Shown here: one piece after another, positions 1 through 10,441 of the stretch
How the letters are laid out: the number at the start of each line of letters is the position of its first letter
Numbering within the stretch: position 1 is the first letter of the stretch
NCBI GenBank assembly: GCA_945910035.1
Contig: OX246754.1
Span: 276,549,158-276,613,157 of the forward strand
Direction: 5' to 3'
Length of the DNA stretch: 64,000 nt
DNA from: Brachypalpus laphriformis
Taxonomy: Eukaryota; Arthropoda; Insecta; Diptera; Syrphidae
Program-made: the position numbers and the translations under genes
Notes under the pieces: model-generated
Databases searched by the model: none
What the model saw: only the letters and a program-made list of their open reading frames with translations
Told to the model about the DNA's origin: nothing

Positions 1-1350
1 ATTAAGTGTCTTTTAGTAAAAACACGCTCCGTACGAAACTGAATGTTTCTAAGTGTATCTGGAAAATTGAATGTACCCATTCTGATTGACTAAATTTGAC
101 TGAATTTGTAAACGTTTGTACACAATTTTAAATATGTTAAATATGAATAATTCGTTAATGCCTGTTTTACAATGTAGCGAGAAGGCGAGACAAGAGCGAG
201 GCGAAAAATGTCGTCGTCTCGTACTAGCTATAAAATTGTCTGTCAATGTACAATAAACGGGGCGCGTCATCGAGTTTTTGAGTTGTGTTTGTGTGTAGGG
301 TAAATAAAAAAACACTATCAAAACGAGCCGAACTCTTTGAAATTACATAAACAACTAAACGTCACGCCGTCTCGCCGCGAGATTTAATGATCTGCCGAAA
401 TCATGACGCACCGAGTCGATGAGTCTCACGCTATTGTGCCTTGCTACATACATCTTCTTTATTTGAAATAAATTTGACAACTCGCGCTAAGCTCACTCTC
501 GCTGTATACTGAATCAGGCATAACTTATGTACGACGACTTTGTAGGCGCAGAAGACTGAAATATGCACCAATGCCGTTTTTATAAATATATTCCTGCGCT
601 TCGACTTGCTCAAAGCAATATAAAACAAAAATAAAGAGAATACAAATTTCTCTTTTACCAACTTGAAATGTCGACGAAAGGAAGCACCAAACAATGAATA
701 CAAATTGACACACGAATACCACCAGCCCGTGCCCAAACATTTCCCAATAAGCAAAACATTTGAGCATCTAAAAATATAAAGTTTGCGTGAAAACGAACCA
801 GTAAATCATTTTTGTGTTTGCGTATAAACAGTGACACCAGAGTGATAAACCAACAGCAGAAAAAGACTTCTCAGTATCGGGAAATGACGTCATAAATATC
901 TTTTTTTTTAGCAAAAATATGAGAATGAACGGTCGTATGATCCCTATCCCTTTCTTATAAAATTCGCCTCTCTCTAAGAAAAAATGCTTAACAGTAATTT
1001 TCCTAGGGCTATAAAAGTTCATGACAATCGGGCTAAAACTGTAGATCCGCATAAAAGGTATACTGGCAAATATTCTTATGTACATGCCTATATATTAGAT
1101 AGGTCCTACACCCTGTTCTGTCTTCGGAAATTAAACTCCCAGGCTACGCTGACCATGAGCGCCTACTCACTCTCAGAATCACGGGCTTCTCGTCAGAAAG
1201 TTTTTCTTTCTCTGATTTGTTTCTTATCCTCAAAATTTGTAGAAGTAGGAAAACGGAAATAACTATTATATACTGCACACGCCACCCTATTAATAATTTA
1301 TTTTAAAGTACAAGAATTTTTTTTTATTGAATTGTGATGAAACGTCTGTA
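1..1350. other. Stretch without a supported gene
   Basis: AT-rich sequence with scattered short open frames on both strands. None has family-like composition, a domain motif or plausible splice context. I see no transposon ends or RNA gene here. Confidence 0.5.
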
Positions 1351-1622
1351 GGTACATACATATCGCTCATTTACCTGAAGACTGTCATAACTCAAAAAAA
1401 GCGATTTAGCAGAAAACGCGTTTAAAGTTTTCAATTGACTACCACCTTGCAGGAAAAAAGAAGACATCTTTTAATTCTAACGCGGAGAGTATACAAGATA
1501 TTAATATGAAATTTTTACACAATATGAAGCATGATAAAACGAATAATTCTGCATCATTAACTCAAAAACAGCGTTTTTTGAGTTATGACAGTCTTCAAGT
1601 AAATGAGCGATATGTTCATACC
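1351..1622. repeat. Inverted repeat (possible MITE)
   Basis: Bases 1351-1403 and 1571-1622 are near-perfect reverse complements over about 45 bp. The shared core reads GAGTTATGACAGTCTTCA, then GTAAATGAGCGATATGT. The spacer is about 167 bp and has no long open frame. This fits a small foldback or MITE, but no clear target duplication was found, so the family is unknown. Confidence 0.55.
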
Positions 1623-1741
1623 CTTATTATAAAGGTGAAAATGCGATGTTTTCCTGGAAAATCCATACGAATTGGCTTAGTCGTTTTAACGTGATACGTG
1701 TTCAAGTAAACAGACAAACAGAAAAAATGTATAATCTTATT

Positions 1742-2203
1742 AAATTCTAACCCACTTAGGCCTATCCCAGACATTTCTTTGAATGGAACAGTACTTCCCA
1801 AGTGCGAAAAGTTCAAATATCTACGATCAATAGCAAAGCAACATGTGATGGCGACATCAATCATCGCGTGAGCGTAGGGTGGATGAAGTGGCGAGAAAAC
1901 TCCGCTATCTTCTATGATCGAAAAAGAAGAGATCAAAGAAGAGATCATATGAACACTGTTAAAAAGGCAATATCAATGCACGTTCCAAAGATATCGCGAG
2001 GCAGGAGAGGCAGGCCTATAAACGCCTGGATCAGACAAATGCGACTACACCGGCATTTCATTCGCCTCAGTAACCGAGTGATCCGAAATCGGGAGGCCTG
2101 CCCATATTTAATCAGGTCAAATAGGTGAACCCCACAGCCGAAGTGGGAGGGTTATGATCCCTTGTTTTCGGATCATAACCTCGCCGAAATAGGAAGAAGA
2201 AGA
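1742..2203 (+). mobile_element. RTE-like non-LTR retrotransposon 3' fragment
   Basis: Translation of about 1755-1920 gives the segment after the RT palm (FKYLRSINSKATCDGDINHR-like), which also occurs on the minus strand at 10854-11156. It jumps to the C-terminal part (RDHMNTVKKAI, then RGRRGRPINAWIRQMR) and stops at 2126-2128, so the stretch between is deleted. The 3' UTR holds the hairpin TGATCC/GGATCA and ends in GAAGAAGAAG near 2203, a short repeat tail as in the RTE clade. The copy is 5' truncated and internally deleted. It also serves as the empty-site reference for the Harbinger-like insertion at 3861. Confidence 0.8.
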
Positions 2204-2205
2204 TT

Positions 2206-2561
2206 TAAATTAAAACTGTCATCTGAAATGCCCACAAATTTCACTCAACAATTAATCTCCAACCCAAAAAGTTTGGGAGTCACATCTCTCCACTAGGGAT
2301 AACGATAAACGATGGCAACTCCCCTAATCCATCTGACAACTGTCAGAATCGAACAGTCAAAGTCGGACGGGCGTATTTACATTTTTTTGCGTCGGGTTCC
2401 TTGTTATCTTTGTGAAAATAAATATTTATATACAAAGTGTTTCGCGGGCTTGACTAGCACAGTATTTGACAAGAAAACTTGCATTTCTTTTACACCGACT
2501 CTTTTCTACAAAAGATTGCAACGAAACTGCCATAAAATTCGCCAAAAAATCAAACCAAACC
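2206..2561. other. Leader region before a coding exon
   Basis: No transposon was recognised. An in-frame open stretch reaches back to 2466 from the exon starting at 2562. It probably includes 5' UTR or promoter sequence of that exon, but no TATA box or initiator was convincing. Confidence 0.35.
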
Positions 2562-2769
2562 ATGAGCAACGACCGAAGTCGCGCACTGATCCTCCGCACG
2601 GAAAGCGAAGAATCGAGTATTTTATCGAATTCCCCATCGATTTCGTCTCTAAATCGTATCCGCGACACGTTCCGTCGTTCGGAGAGTATTACCTCGCAGA
2701 TAAGTTCGATGATTTCGTCAAATAACCACGGGAACAGTACTGAATCCACGCCAAAGAAGAAAAAATCTG
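2562..2769 (+). CDS. RUFY: Candidate alternative first coding exon of RUFY
   Basis: The ATG at 2562 sits in a good insect start context (CAAACC before ATG). It opens a 69-codon Ser/Arg-rich, low-complexity segment (MSNDRSRALILRTESEESS, ending STPKKKKS). The exon ends at a consensus donor, G|GTAAGT at 2770, in phase 1. The RUN-domain exon of RUFY begins at 49412 with two bases of a split codon, so joining this exon to it keeps frame and gives Ala-Arg-Glu at the junction. The resulting protein would have 671 residues with a different N-terminus from the 22902 form. The implied intron is about 46.6 kb. The exon itself looks real; the assignment to RUFY rests on phase and strand only, and it could belong to another plus-strand gene. 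An upstream in-frame ATG at 2466 has a poorer context. Confidence 0.5.
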
Positions 2770-3148
2770 GTAAGTGGGGCTTTTCATTTTATTTGTCGAA
2801 CGCTGTAAGGGAGCGTGCTAAGGACTAAGGACACCTGTTTGGGGATTGCACGTAGTAGCCGGAGAGAGCCTTAAACAAGGGCATATGGTAAAAATCTACA
2901 ACAAGTGAGTAAGTGGAGTACAAGAACCACTTGTTATCAACCGTTAACTGCAACGGATAGTGAAGCGCATAATCGGAAAGCTACGCGATAAATAAAAGAA
3001 AATTAGTCGGCACCATTGCCAGTCGTTTATGATTTCATGGTTTCTAGGCGCATTCTCCGATTCGTTCTTTGGAAACTAACCACTGTGACTTGTTTTCCGC
3101 AAACATATGTTCAATGCAATCTAGTGGATACAGTACTATCTCGATAAT
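2770..3148 (+). other. Probable intron sequence
   Basis: This follows the consensus donor at 2770. Stops occur in all frames and no transposon was recognised. Confidence 0.4.
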
Positions 3149-3460
3149 GTGAGCTATTTGACACAGGCACTTCGCATAAGTGGATACATTAAAGAGCTTC
3201 CGGATTCAGGCGATGCTGTATTCAATTCCGATATTGACAATAGCTTCGAATTTACTAGAATTCACAGGGTTTGTCCAATGAGATTTATAAAGTACGTCCC
3301 TCCCACAGCAATGTATACACCGTTGCCAGCGCTTCCATTATTCATATGGCCCCAGGAAGTCCGCAATCGGTTCAGGCACCCCGTCGAAGCCGCTTGGACC
3401 ACCTGAATCGTCCCGAAACGATGTCCTTTCAGGCTGCTTTTAATGGAGGGAACAAAAATA
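3149..3460 (+). pseudogene. Coding-like segment with a frameshift, unknown gene
   Basis: One frame from 3149 reads like ordinary protein (GYIKELPDSGDAVFNSDID) to about 3250. A second frame from 3256 continues in the same style (VASASIIHMAPGSPQSVQAP, then RSRLDHLNRPETMSF) to about 3460. The switch point near TTTACTAGAATTC has no GT-AG pair that could account for it, so a small indel is likely. The downstream end abuts a mariner-like relic. It could be a decayed host exon or an unrecognised transposon segment. I do not recognise the protein. Confidence 0.3.
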
Positions 3461-3705
3461 AGTCGGGGGGAGGCAAATCTGTACTGTAGGGCGGTTGGGG
3501 CAGCGTTGCCATGTTGCGTACCTTACAATCTGCGACGAGTGACTGGTTGTATTGTCGTGATGGACCATCCAGATATCGGCGATCTCCTTTCGCACTCGGC
3601 GGACCCTAATCCTCAAAAGTTCGAGCACTTCTGCGTAAAATTTGCCGTTCACTGTTTGCACAGCAGGCACAAACTCTTTGTGAACCACACGCTTTTACTT
3701 CGGGT
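3450..3705 (-). mobile_element. Tc1/mariner transposase relic
   Basis: The minus strand encodes VHKEFVPAVQTVNGKFYAEV, an RVRRVRKEIADIW stretch, then MVHHDNTTSHSS. This is the mariner-type region before and around the second catalytic Asp (HHDN). The rest of the transposase is missing and later codons have drifted. The fragment is inert and no terminal repeats were seen. Confidence 0.75.
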
Positions 3706-3860
3706 GCGGTCTTCTTCTTCTTCCTATTTCGGCTAGATTATGATCCGAAAACAAGGAATCATAACCCTCCCACTTCACCGCATTTCTACTGATTCGCCTG
3801 TGGGGTTCGCCTATTTGACCTTAGAAAATATCGGCAGGCCTCCCGATTTTGGATCATTTA

Positions 3861-5219
3861 GGGCCGTTTTATTCACTCGAAGTTGACACAACTTGGGGAT
3901 TTTTATTGCCAACTTGAGAAATTGCTTTTATTCACTCAAAGTTAACTCTCTCAACTTTCGATATTCAAAAGTTGAGAAAATCCAAAGTTAGTCAACTTTT
4001 GATTTCTCAACTCTCCGAAATAGTGGAAGTTATCCGAGCAAACTTGGGATTTTGTTTAATTTTATTCACTCTAGTTTTTGACTGTTCGCAATAGGCAGTT
4101 TAAAGGTTTCCGCAATTTGGCAGGATTTACTCTCTCCCAAGTACGGTCCACAACTGCCCCTTCGTTCGACAAAATTGAATCTGTGGTGTGGTGTTTTGTC
4201 CTTTTAAATTCGCCAGTTGGAATTTCAACAGGCTGCATTTGGATCGTTGTCAGTGCATCACTGCTTGAACACGGGTGATCATTAATATTTGAAACTACTT
4301 TTCCATGAGCCTCATCGAAAAATGTGACATTTACGTCTCCATCATCTAAATGGAATGCCGTATCCCCATCATCGACGATGATCTCTTCGATAGAAATTGA
4401 TTGCATCTGGTCAGAAGATGAAGCTATTTTCCGGCTAGCATATTGCAGTGCCGACTTGTTGGCTGTTGAATGGTCGCTATCGCCAGATATTGTAGCAAGA
4501 CCCAAGGTAGAAGGCGTTAAAAGCACCGCCAATTGTTGCAGTGGTTCGCTCAATAGTTCCTTTATGGATGGACCACCACCGGTCTTTTTGGCGTCTCTTA
4601 AAAAGTAAAACGCACGATCCTTCAACGTCTGCTTAATTTTTGAATATTTTTCGCACAGAGACTTCAAAGCTCTTTCCTGCGAGAAAAACGGATAGAAAGA
4701 ATGAAATAAAATAAAAAAGTATAAGTACAAAGCAACGACATACTTGGCCAGGCGGCGCAACATTGAATGCGATTGCAATTTTCTCCCACGCATTGTCTTT
4801 GTCGCGATTCGTCGCACCGTCCGTCTTTTTATTTTCAATTATGGAACTGTACTTCAAAGCATTCTTTACGAGCCAATCTTCCTCCTCCGCCGTGTACACT
4901 ATTTTTGGTATTCTTTTTTTGTTTCCCTTACTTTTTTCCATTGCTTCACTTTTTTCACTTTTTTTAGTTATTCTTTTGATTTTTTGAAACGTAACTGTTT
5001 TCGAATAACACTCAGCAATCATAAATTTCAAATCCAAAGTTGAGACTGGCATCTGTCACAAATATCCCAGGGAATTTCTCGGAAGAGCAAGTACAACGGG
5101 TGTTGAAATAGTGAAAAAAATTTTTCAACTTGCCGTTCAACTCTCGAGTTGAAATCAACTCCGAAGTTAGCCAACTTGGGATTTTTCAGCAAGTTAAGCA
5201 ATAGTGAAAAAAACTGCCC
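3861..5219 (-). mobile_element. PIF/Harbinger-like DNA element carrying only a Myb/SANT gene
   Basis: The terminal inverted repeats are GGGCCGTTTTATTCACT on the left and GGGCAGTTTTTTTCACT on the right, read inward. Both ends are flanked by TTA (3858-3860 and 5220-5222), the 3-bp target duplication typical of PIF/Harbinger. The paralogous RTE copy at 2054-2110 shows the uninterrupted site: removing the element and one TTA restores the same spacing. Subterminal regions (3880-4060 and 5100-5210) are packed with AACTT/AAGTT motifs in both orientations, possible binding sites for the encoded Myb-like protein. Only the accessory DNA-binding gene is present; no DDE transposase remains, so mobility would need a helper. 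Confidence 0.8.
4071..5052 (-). CDS. Myb/SANT-like DNA-binding protein of the Harbinger-like element
   Basis: There are two exons on the minus strand: 4744-5052 (103 codons, ATG at 5052) and 4071-4676 (201 codons plus stop). A short intron has donor CAA|GTATGT and acceptor CGCAG|GAA, phase 0 on both sides. The product has 304 residues. Residues about 45-140 form a Myb/SANT-like (MSANTD type) domain, with IIENKKTDGATNRDKD, then AWEKIAIAFNV, and after the intron KYSKIKQTLKDRAFYFLRDA followed by KTGGGPS. The rest is acidic and low in similarity. PIF/Harbinger transposons usually carry such a protein beside their DDE transposase, where it binds DNA and helps nuclear import. Position between matching terminal repeats supports this role. 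The frame is intact, so the copy may be young or domesticated. Confidence 0.75.
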
Positions 5220-5837
5220 TTAGTTACTGAAGCCAATGAAATGCCGATGTCGTTGCATTTGTGCGATCCAGGCGTTTATTGTTGTTATTGTTGTAGCAGC
5301 TACGCTTCCGCTGGCGACAAATCAGGTTCTAGGCTCAGGAATCGAGCCACGTCTATGGGTCGTTCCCAAAGTGCATCGATTGACTTTGCTGGGAAGTTAA
5401 AAAGATGTTTGGTGTTGTGCGGGCCATTTCCGCAGTCAGGCCATTTGTCTTCTATGGAGGCGTCGAGACAGTTCTTGTAGCTGTTTAGTAAGCGGCACCA
5501 ACCTGAGCGTAGCTGAGCTAGGGTGTTCCTTGTTTTTCGTGACAGGTTACGTTCTTCGTCCGCGATGTATGGTGGGTGGCCTCTGGGGACCACGTCGGGG
5601 CAGAAATTCTCCATAGAGTGGGACACAGTCGTGTGATGAATGCTTTTCAATCTTTGTGAGTCTTTCTGTCAATCCTGATGTCCTGCGTGTAGGCATCAAG
5701 GTGATGTTTGTAGATTTGGAGCCCTTTGCGAATGGAACGGGGTGGTTGTGGTACCATCGTCAGCGGATGATTAAGGTAGTCTTGGAGGTGACAAACTAGA
5801 AGGATATGCTTGGAGAGCATGGTGTTGTGATTCCTTA

Positions 5838-7930
5838 GGTAGGTAGGTAAAGTGGCGGTCCAAAAGAACCCAATTAGCGCTTAAGGTGCGCCGTTTTGTT
5901 ACCACGGACTCGTGTATACCTATTGTAGTGGTTAGTTAAAAAGGGATGTTAAGTTTAAACCCACCCCGTGGAGTTCGGGAAGAGGATTAGTTCTCCAATC
6001 CTCTTGTCCGCTATCTCTCTCAGATCCTCGACGAAGGGTTTGCCAAGAGTTTGTTGTCTGATCCTCGCCAGGGCAAAGGAAATGACATAGAGATTCTTTC
6101 TCATTAATATCCTTGCAGCTCCTACAAAAGGTGTTGTGGGGGATACCAAGCTTGGCCGCATGGTCTCTAACTGGCCAGTGACCTGTGATAATAGCTACGA
6201 TTTTGGCAATAACTGGTTTTGGTTTGCCTAGTAACTCTTTTGACCTGGGTTTGTTGAAACTGGGCCACGTCTTCCTAGATATGACACAGCTTGTGAGGCT
6301 GTTCCACTCGCGATTGGCTAGCTGGAGGAAGTGAAGGTGACTATAGGCCTAGTCGACCTAGGAATTCTACTTCAAGACATCCTAGACTCACAACTCTCAA
6401 ACTCCACTAAACGATGGCTTGCCAATTACCTAAATGGCCGACAGTCCTTCGTTGAATTCCGCAACTGTAAATCGAAATTGAGGAAGGTCAAGCAAGGGGT
6501 TCCTCAAGGAGGAGTCCTTTCCCCGATCCTTTTTAACTACTACCTGGCGAAACTCCCTACACCACCATCCGGAGTCAAACTGGTATCGTATGCCGACGAC
6601 TGCACCATTCTCGCCTCAGGAAAGGACATCCGCTCAATCTGCCGTAACATCAATGCCTACCTTAATGAATTGGAAGACTTCTTCGCCAGTCGCAATCTCA
6701 AGCTGTCCCCAGAAAAATCCTCATCCACCCTATTCACCACCTGGACCAAAGAGGTAAACCTACCACTCGACATTGAGATACATGGCAGGGCGATCCCGAC
6801 AACAAACCACCCAAAGATTCTAGGAGTCATATTTGACAGCCTACTGACTTTCTCTAATCATTCTAGAAATGTCAGTGAACGAGTCATGTCCAGGAATAAG
6901 GTCCTAAAATCTCTGGCCGGTAGCACATGGGGGAAAGACAAAGAAACTCTCCTCACCACATATCAAGCAATCGGAAGATCGGTTCTCAACTATGCGGCAC
7001 CAATCTGGACCCCACGCCTCAGTGATACTCAATGGCATAAGCTCCAAACAAGCCAGAATGCTGCTCTACGCATTATCACAGGCTGTCACCGCATGTCCCA
7101 TGAAGATCACCTACATCAGGAAACAAAGTTGCTCAAAGTCAAAGAGCATAACGAACTTCTATCGAAACTGTTCTTACTGGCTTGCAATCGTCCCGATCAC
7201 CCGAACCGAGATATACTCAGCCTCCCTACACCTCCGAGGCATATTCGATCTGACATCCGTTCATACCGTGAAGAGGTTAATAGGTTTATAACTCATACAC
7301 CACTTGTCCCAGCGTCTCACAAGCTGGCTTTGAACTCTATTCACCAACACGCTGTCCAAACTGCGCTTGATAACCGCCAGACTAACATTGTGCTAGGCGG
7401 CCGTCCTCCACCGATACATCATAGTGAAGATCATCTTCCTAGACGCACCAGATCCACACTTGCCCGACTGCGATCCGGCTGGAGCTGCATGCTGAACAAT
7501 TATATGCACCGCTTACGCGACAGTATCACTGATCAATGTCCAGACTGTGGCTCGTCACCACATAACACCGCCCATTTGTTCAGCTGTCCGGGCCTCGACC
7601 TCACTGATGACAACCCACCTGCACCACCTTAACGTTTGAACCATACGAATCAACATAGTTGCTACAACAACAACATAGGCCTTAACGGCACCAAGCGGAA
7701 TGTCGACTCTTTCTGCTAGAGAGCAGTTAAGGGCCGACCGTCGCCTAGCCAGCTAAGCAGCACGCTCATTACCCCCATGGTTGCTGTGCCCTGAGACCCA
7801 GATGAGAGTGATTTTCGAGTGAGTGCTTTGTTGATTCAATTCAAACCGGCATTGCTCTACCAGTTTTGAAGAGATGCAGACCGCATCAATGGCCTTGATG
7901 GCAGCCTGGCTATCCGAAAAAATAGTGATA
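5838..7930 (-). mobile_element. RNase-H-bearing non-LTR 3' fragment (I/LOA group)
   Basis: This 5'-truncated minus-strand copy is inserted in the jockey element. The 13-base duplication TTGTGATYCCTTA lies at 5825-5837 and 7931-7943 with one mismatch. From 7930 downward it encodes the end of an RNase H domain (IFSDSQAAIKAIDAVCIS, then LIWVSGHSNHGGNERAA) and, after a jockey interruption, the C-terminal part (NREWNSL, GHWPVRDHAAKLGIP, FCRSCKD). Near its 3' end it carries ACCTACCTACC, a tetramer-like tail. Stops and frameshifts show it is dead. It is placed in the I/LOA/R1 group by the RNase H plus cysteine knuckle, not more finely. Confidence 0.75.
6351..7674 (+). mobile_element. Jockey-like non-LTR element, 5' truncated, open reading frame largely intact
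   Basis: The 8-base duplication ATAGGCCT at 6343-6350 and 7675-7682 shows insertion into the RNase-H element. An open frame runs about 6331-7632 (the first bases are flanking). It covers the RT from motif 3-4 onward (KQGVPQGGVLSPILFNYYLA, SYADDCTILA, LKLSPEKSSSTLFTTW) and a jockey C-terminal region ending in PDCGSSPHNTAHLFSCP. The last residues (DLTDDNPPAPP) are a shifted ending. The 3' UTR ends in CTACAACAACAACAT. The endonuclease and the first RT motifs are missing, so it cannot move itself. It is the youngest piece of the stack and the least damaged. Confidence 0.85.
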
Positions 7931-10417
7931 TTGTGATCCCTTACTGGAAGCAACTTCGTCTCAGCATGGAGGTGATCAGCATGTGACATCAGGTGACATC
8001 CGGTGATGTTCCTCATGGTCGTGTTTTGGCAGGCTTGAAGAGGCTGGCAGTTTGTGTCACTCAGCTGCGGTGTCCAAATGGGGCCCGGATAGTTCAGCAC
8101 GGAGCGACCGATTGCCTTGTATGTGGCGAGTAGCGTCTCTATCCATTCCCTAGGAAGGTCCCGCTAAGGACTTGAGTACATTGTTACGAGGTCTAAGTCG
8201 GCTTCTGATGTTTGATGCATGTGCGGCGAATGTCATCATGCTGTCGAAAGTGCCGCAAAGAAGTCTTGGTTGGGTGGAAGTTGGAATTCGGCGTCCTGCT
8301 ATGTCTATGTCTAGAACTGACCTTATCTACCTTGTCCAGGACGTGAAGAGTGTGGCTGAGGACTTCTCGGCCGACAGTTGTAAGTTGCGGTCTCTGAAAA
8401 ATCCGTCCAGGACAGAGAGATATGAGTTCAGCGCTGTGCATAGTGTTGGCACGTTGGGCCCAGTTGTGAGAACCGTACAGTCGTCGGCATATGAAACAAT
8501 ATTGATTCCGTCCGGGGGGAGGGGTAGTTTGGAGATATAGAAGTTGAAAAGAAGTGCCGATAGGACGCCCCCTGTGGAACTCCCTGTTTGCCTACCGAGA
8601 CTTGGCATTCCTAAACTCCACAAAGGATTGGCGACTGCAAAGGAAGTTGGCCAGTCAGCGTTTGTGGGTGTTGGGTAGTGGAGACTCGAGGATATTACGT
8701 AGCAGCGTGGCATGATCCACCATTCCGAAAACCGTGCTGGTGGTGCGCTAGCGTAAGGTGTTCGGTGAATTCCGGAAGAAGCAGAGCTTCCAATATCTTG
8801 GCGACTGGTGAGAGAAGCGATATGGGGCGGTATGATTTGCCTTGGTCAGGTGGTTTCCCGGGTTTGGGAAGTGGGACTACCCGAGCGACCTTCCATATGC
8901 CTGGTATTTGCAGCGATTGGAAGGATAGGTTCAGAATAGAGGTTAGGTAGTCAATTCCTGGTTTGCCGAGTTTTTTTTTTTTAGCATCGGAATGGAAATT
9001 TCATCGGGACCGAGTGCTTTGGAAAGTTTTGCCTTTATTATGACAGCCTTGACTTGCTCCGATGTAAATTCTTGCTGTGCTTCGTCCCGTAGAAGGTGGT
9101 GTAGTTTTCTGACAGTGAATCTTTTGTGTCGGCTGGTGTTCTGTGAATGTTCGATGAACTGCTTGTTGAAGAGCTTGGAGCATTTCCTTGGGCCATTTCG
9201 TAAAGGAAATAGCTATGCAGTCATTGCGTTTGGTGGGGTTCGCAAAATGTTTGATGGTGGAGCACAGTTTCTTGACACCTGAACCCAAGTTGCATTTGTC
9301 TAGGTGTTCGTGCCACTTCTTTCTGCGATATTCGTCCACTTGGCGTCGAATCTCGTTGTTCAGTTGTTCAGCTTGTGTCTGCTAGCTGAGCGGCAGTAGC
9401 TGGAAAGTTTGGTGTAATTTTGATTATTTTGCGGAAGATTATTTCTCCTGAAAAGGTGTTCGGTGGGGGTGGTATATTGCTGAAGCAGTTATTCGTATAG
9501 ATGGTAAAGTTTTCCCAGTCCGCCTTGATGTAGTTGATGAAGGTGCTTTTCTTTGGATCTAGGAAGTTGTCAGCGGTCTCTATAGTGATAGTGATTGGCA
9601 GGTGATCGGAGCTCAAGGTGACATCTGTTTTCCAGGTGGTGCGCTGGCTAGACTCGGGTGAGCTGCTGCAATTGCTGGCAATTCTGGTTGGTGTGTTCTC
9701 ATTCAAAGTGCCAAAATCAGAGTTATCGAGTTGCTCGGCAAGATGCATGGTGCCCAGGGCTGAAAACCATATATCGTTGTGGGTGTTAAAGTCGCCTAAG
9801 ATCAATCTGTTGTCTCCGTGTAGATGGTATTCCATAAATGGGCGGTAGGATGATGCACAGTAACTGGTGGGTGGTATGTATACGTTCGCAATTTCTAGTA
9901 CGGAAGAGCTGGAAGTAATGGCAATTCCCTGTTGTTCAAGGAAGTCATCAGGTGTTGCTGGTGCTTGCAGCGTAATAGGGCTGTATTTGAGGATGTGATG
10001 AATGATAAATGCCAAGCCTCCGCCAGTGTCTCTCGTCCTGTCTTCTGGTAGAATATGATAGTCGCCTATCCTGTTAGACCTGGGTTTAAAGGACCTGTTG
10101 GAACTAAGTTTGGTCTCTTGGATAGCGGCTATTAGGATGTTGTTGTGCTCCATGAAGTTTGTGAGTTCGTGGATTTTACCGGAAATGGCATTACAGTTCC
10201 ATTGGAATATTTTGACTGCGGAGGGGCATTGCTGCAGGGGCCGACTAGACGCTGCTTGCTGATGTTTGTTAGTTCTGCAACACCTGCAAATGAAATTAAG
10301 AGTTCCATTCTCGGTGGGTATACAGTCCTGAGCAGTTACGAAGATGGCAGGAATTGCATTTCACAGAGATGGAGTTGTGATTGATGGGCTTTCGACAAAC
10401 CGAGCAAAGCCATATCG

Positions 10418-10441
10418 TGGACCTGGATTGGGTTCGATTCC
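10418..10441 (-). other. 2A-like ribosome-skipping motif in jockey ORF
   Basis: Starting at the ATG at 10492 the minus strand encodes a hydrophobic run, LLCILLLRAG, directly followed by IEPNPGP. This matches the core of 2A-like peptides (D/G-V/I-E-x-N-P-G-P). Such motifs are known near the N-termini of several non-LTR retrotransposon proteins. Here the reading frame breaks soon after, so it is only a fossil in this copy. Confidence 0.65.

Noticed and set aside
2426..2749. 107-codon minus-strand frame
   Set aside because: Antisense shadow of the coding exon at 2562-2769.
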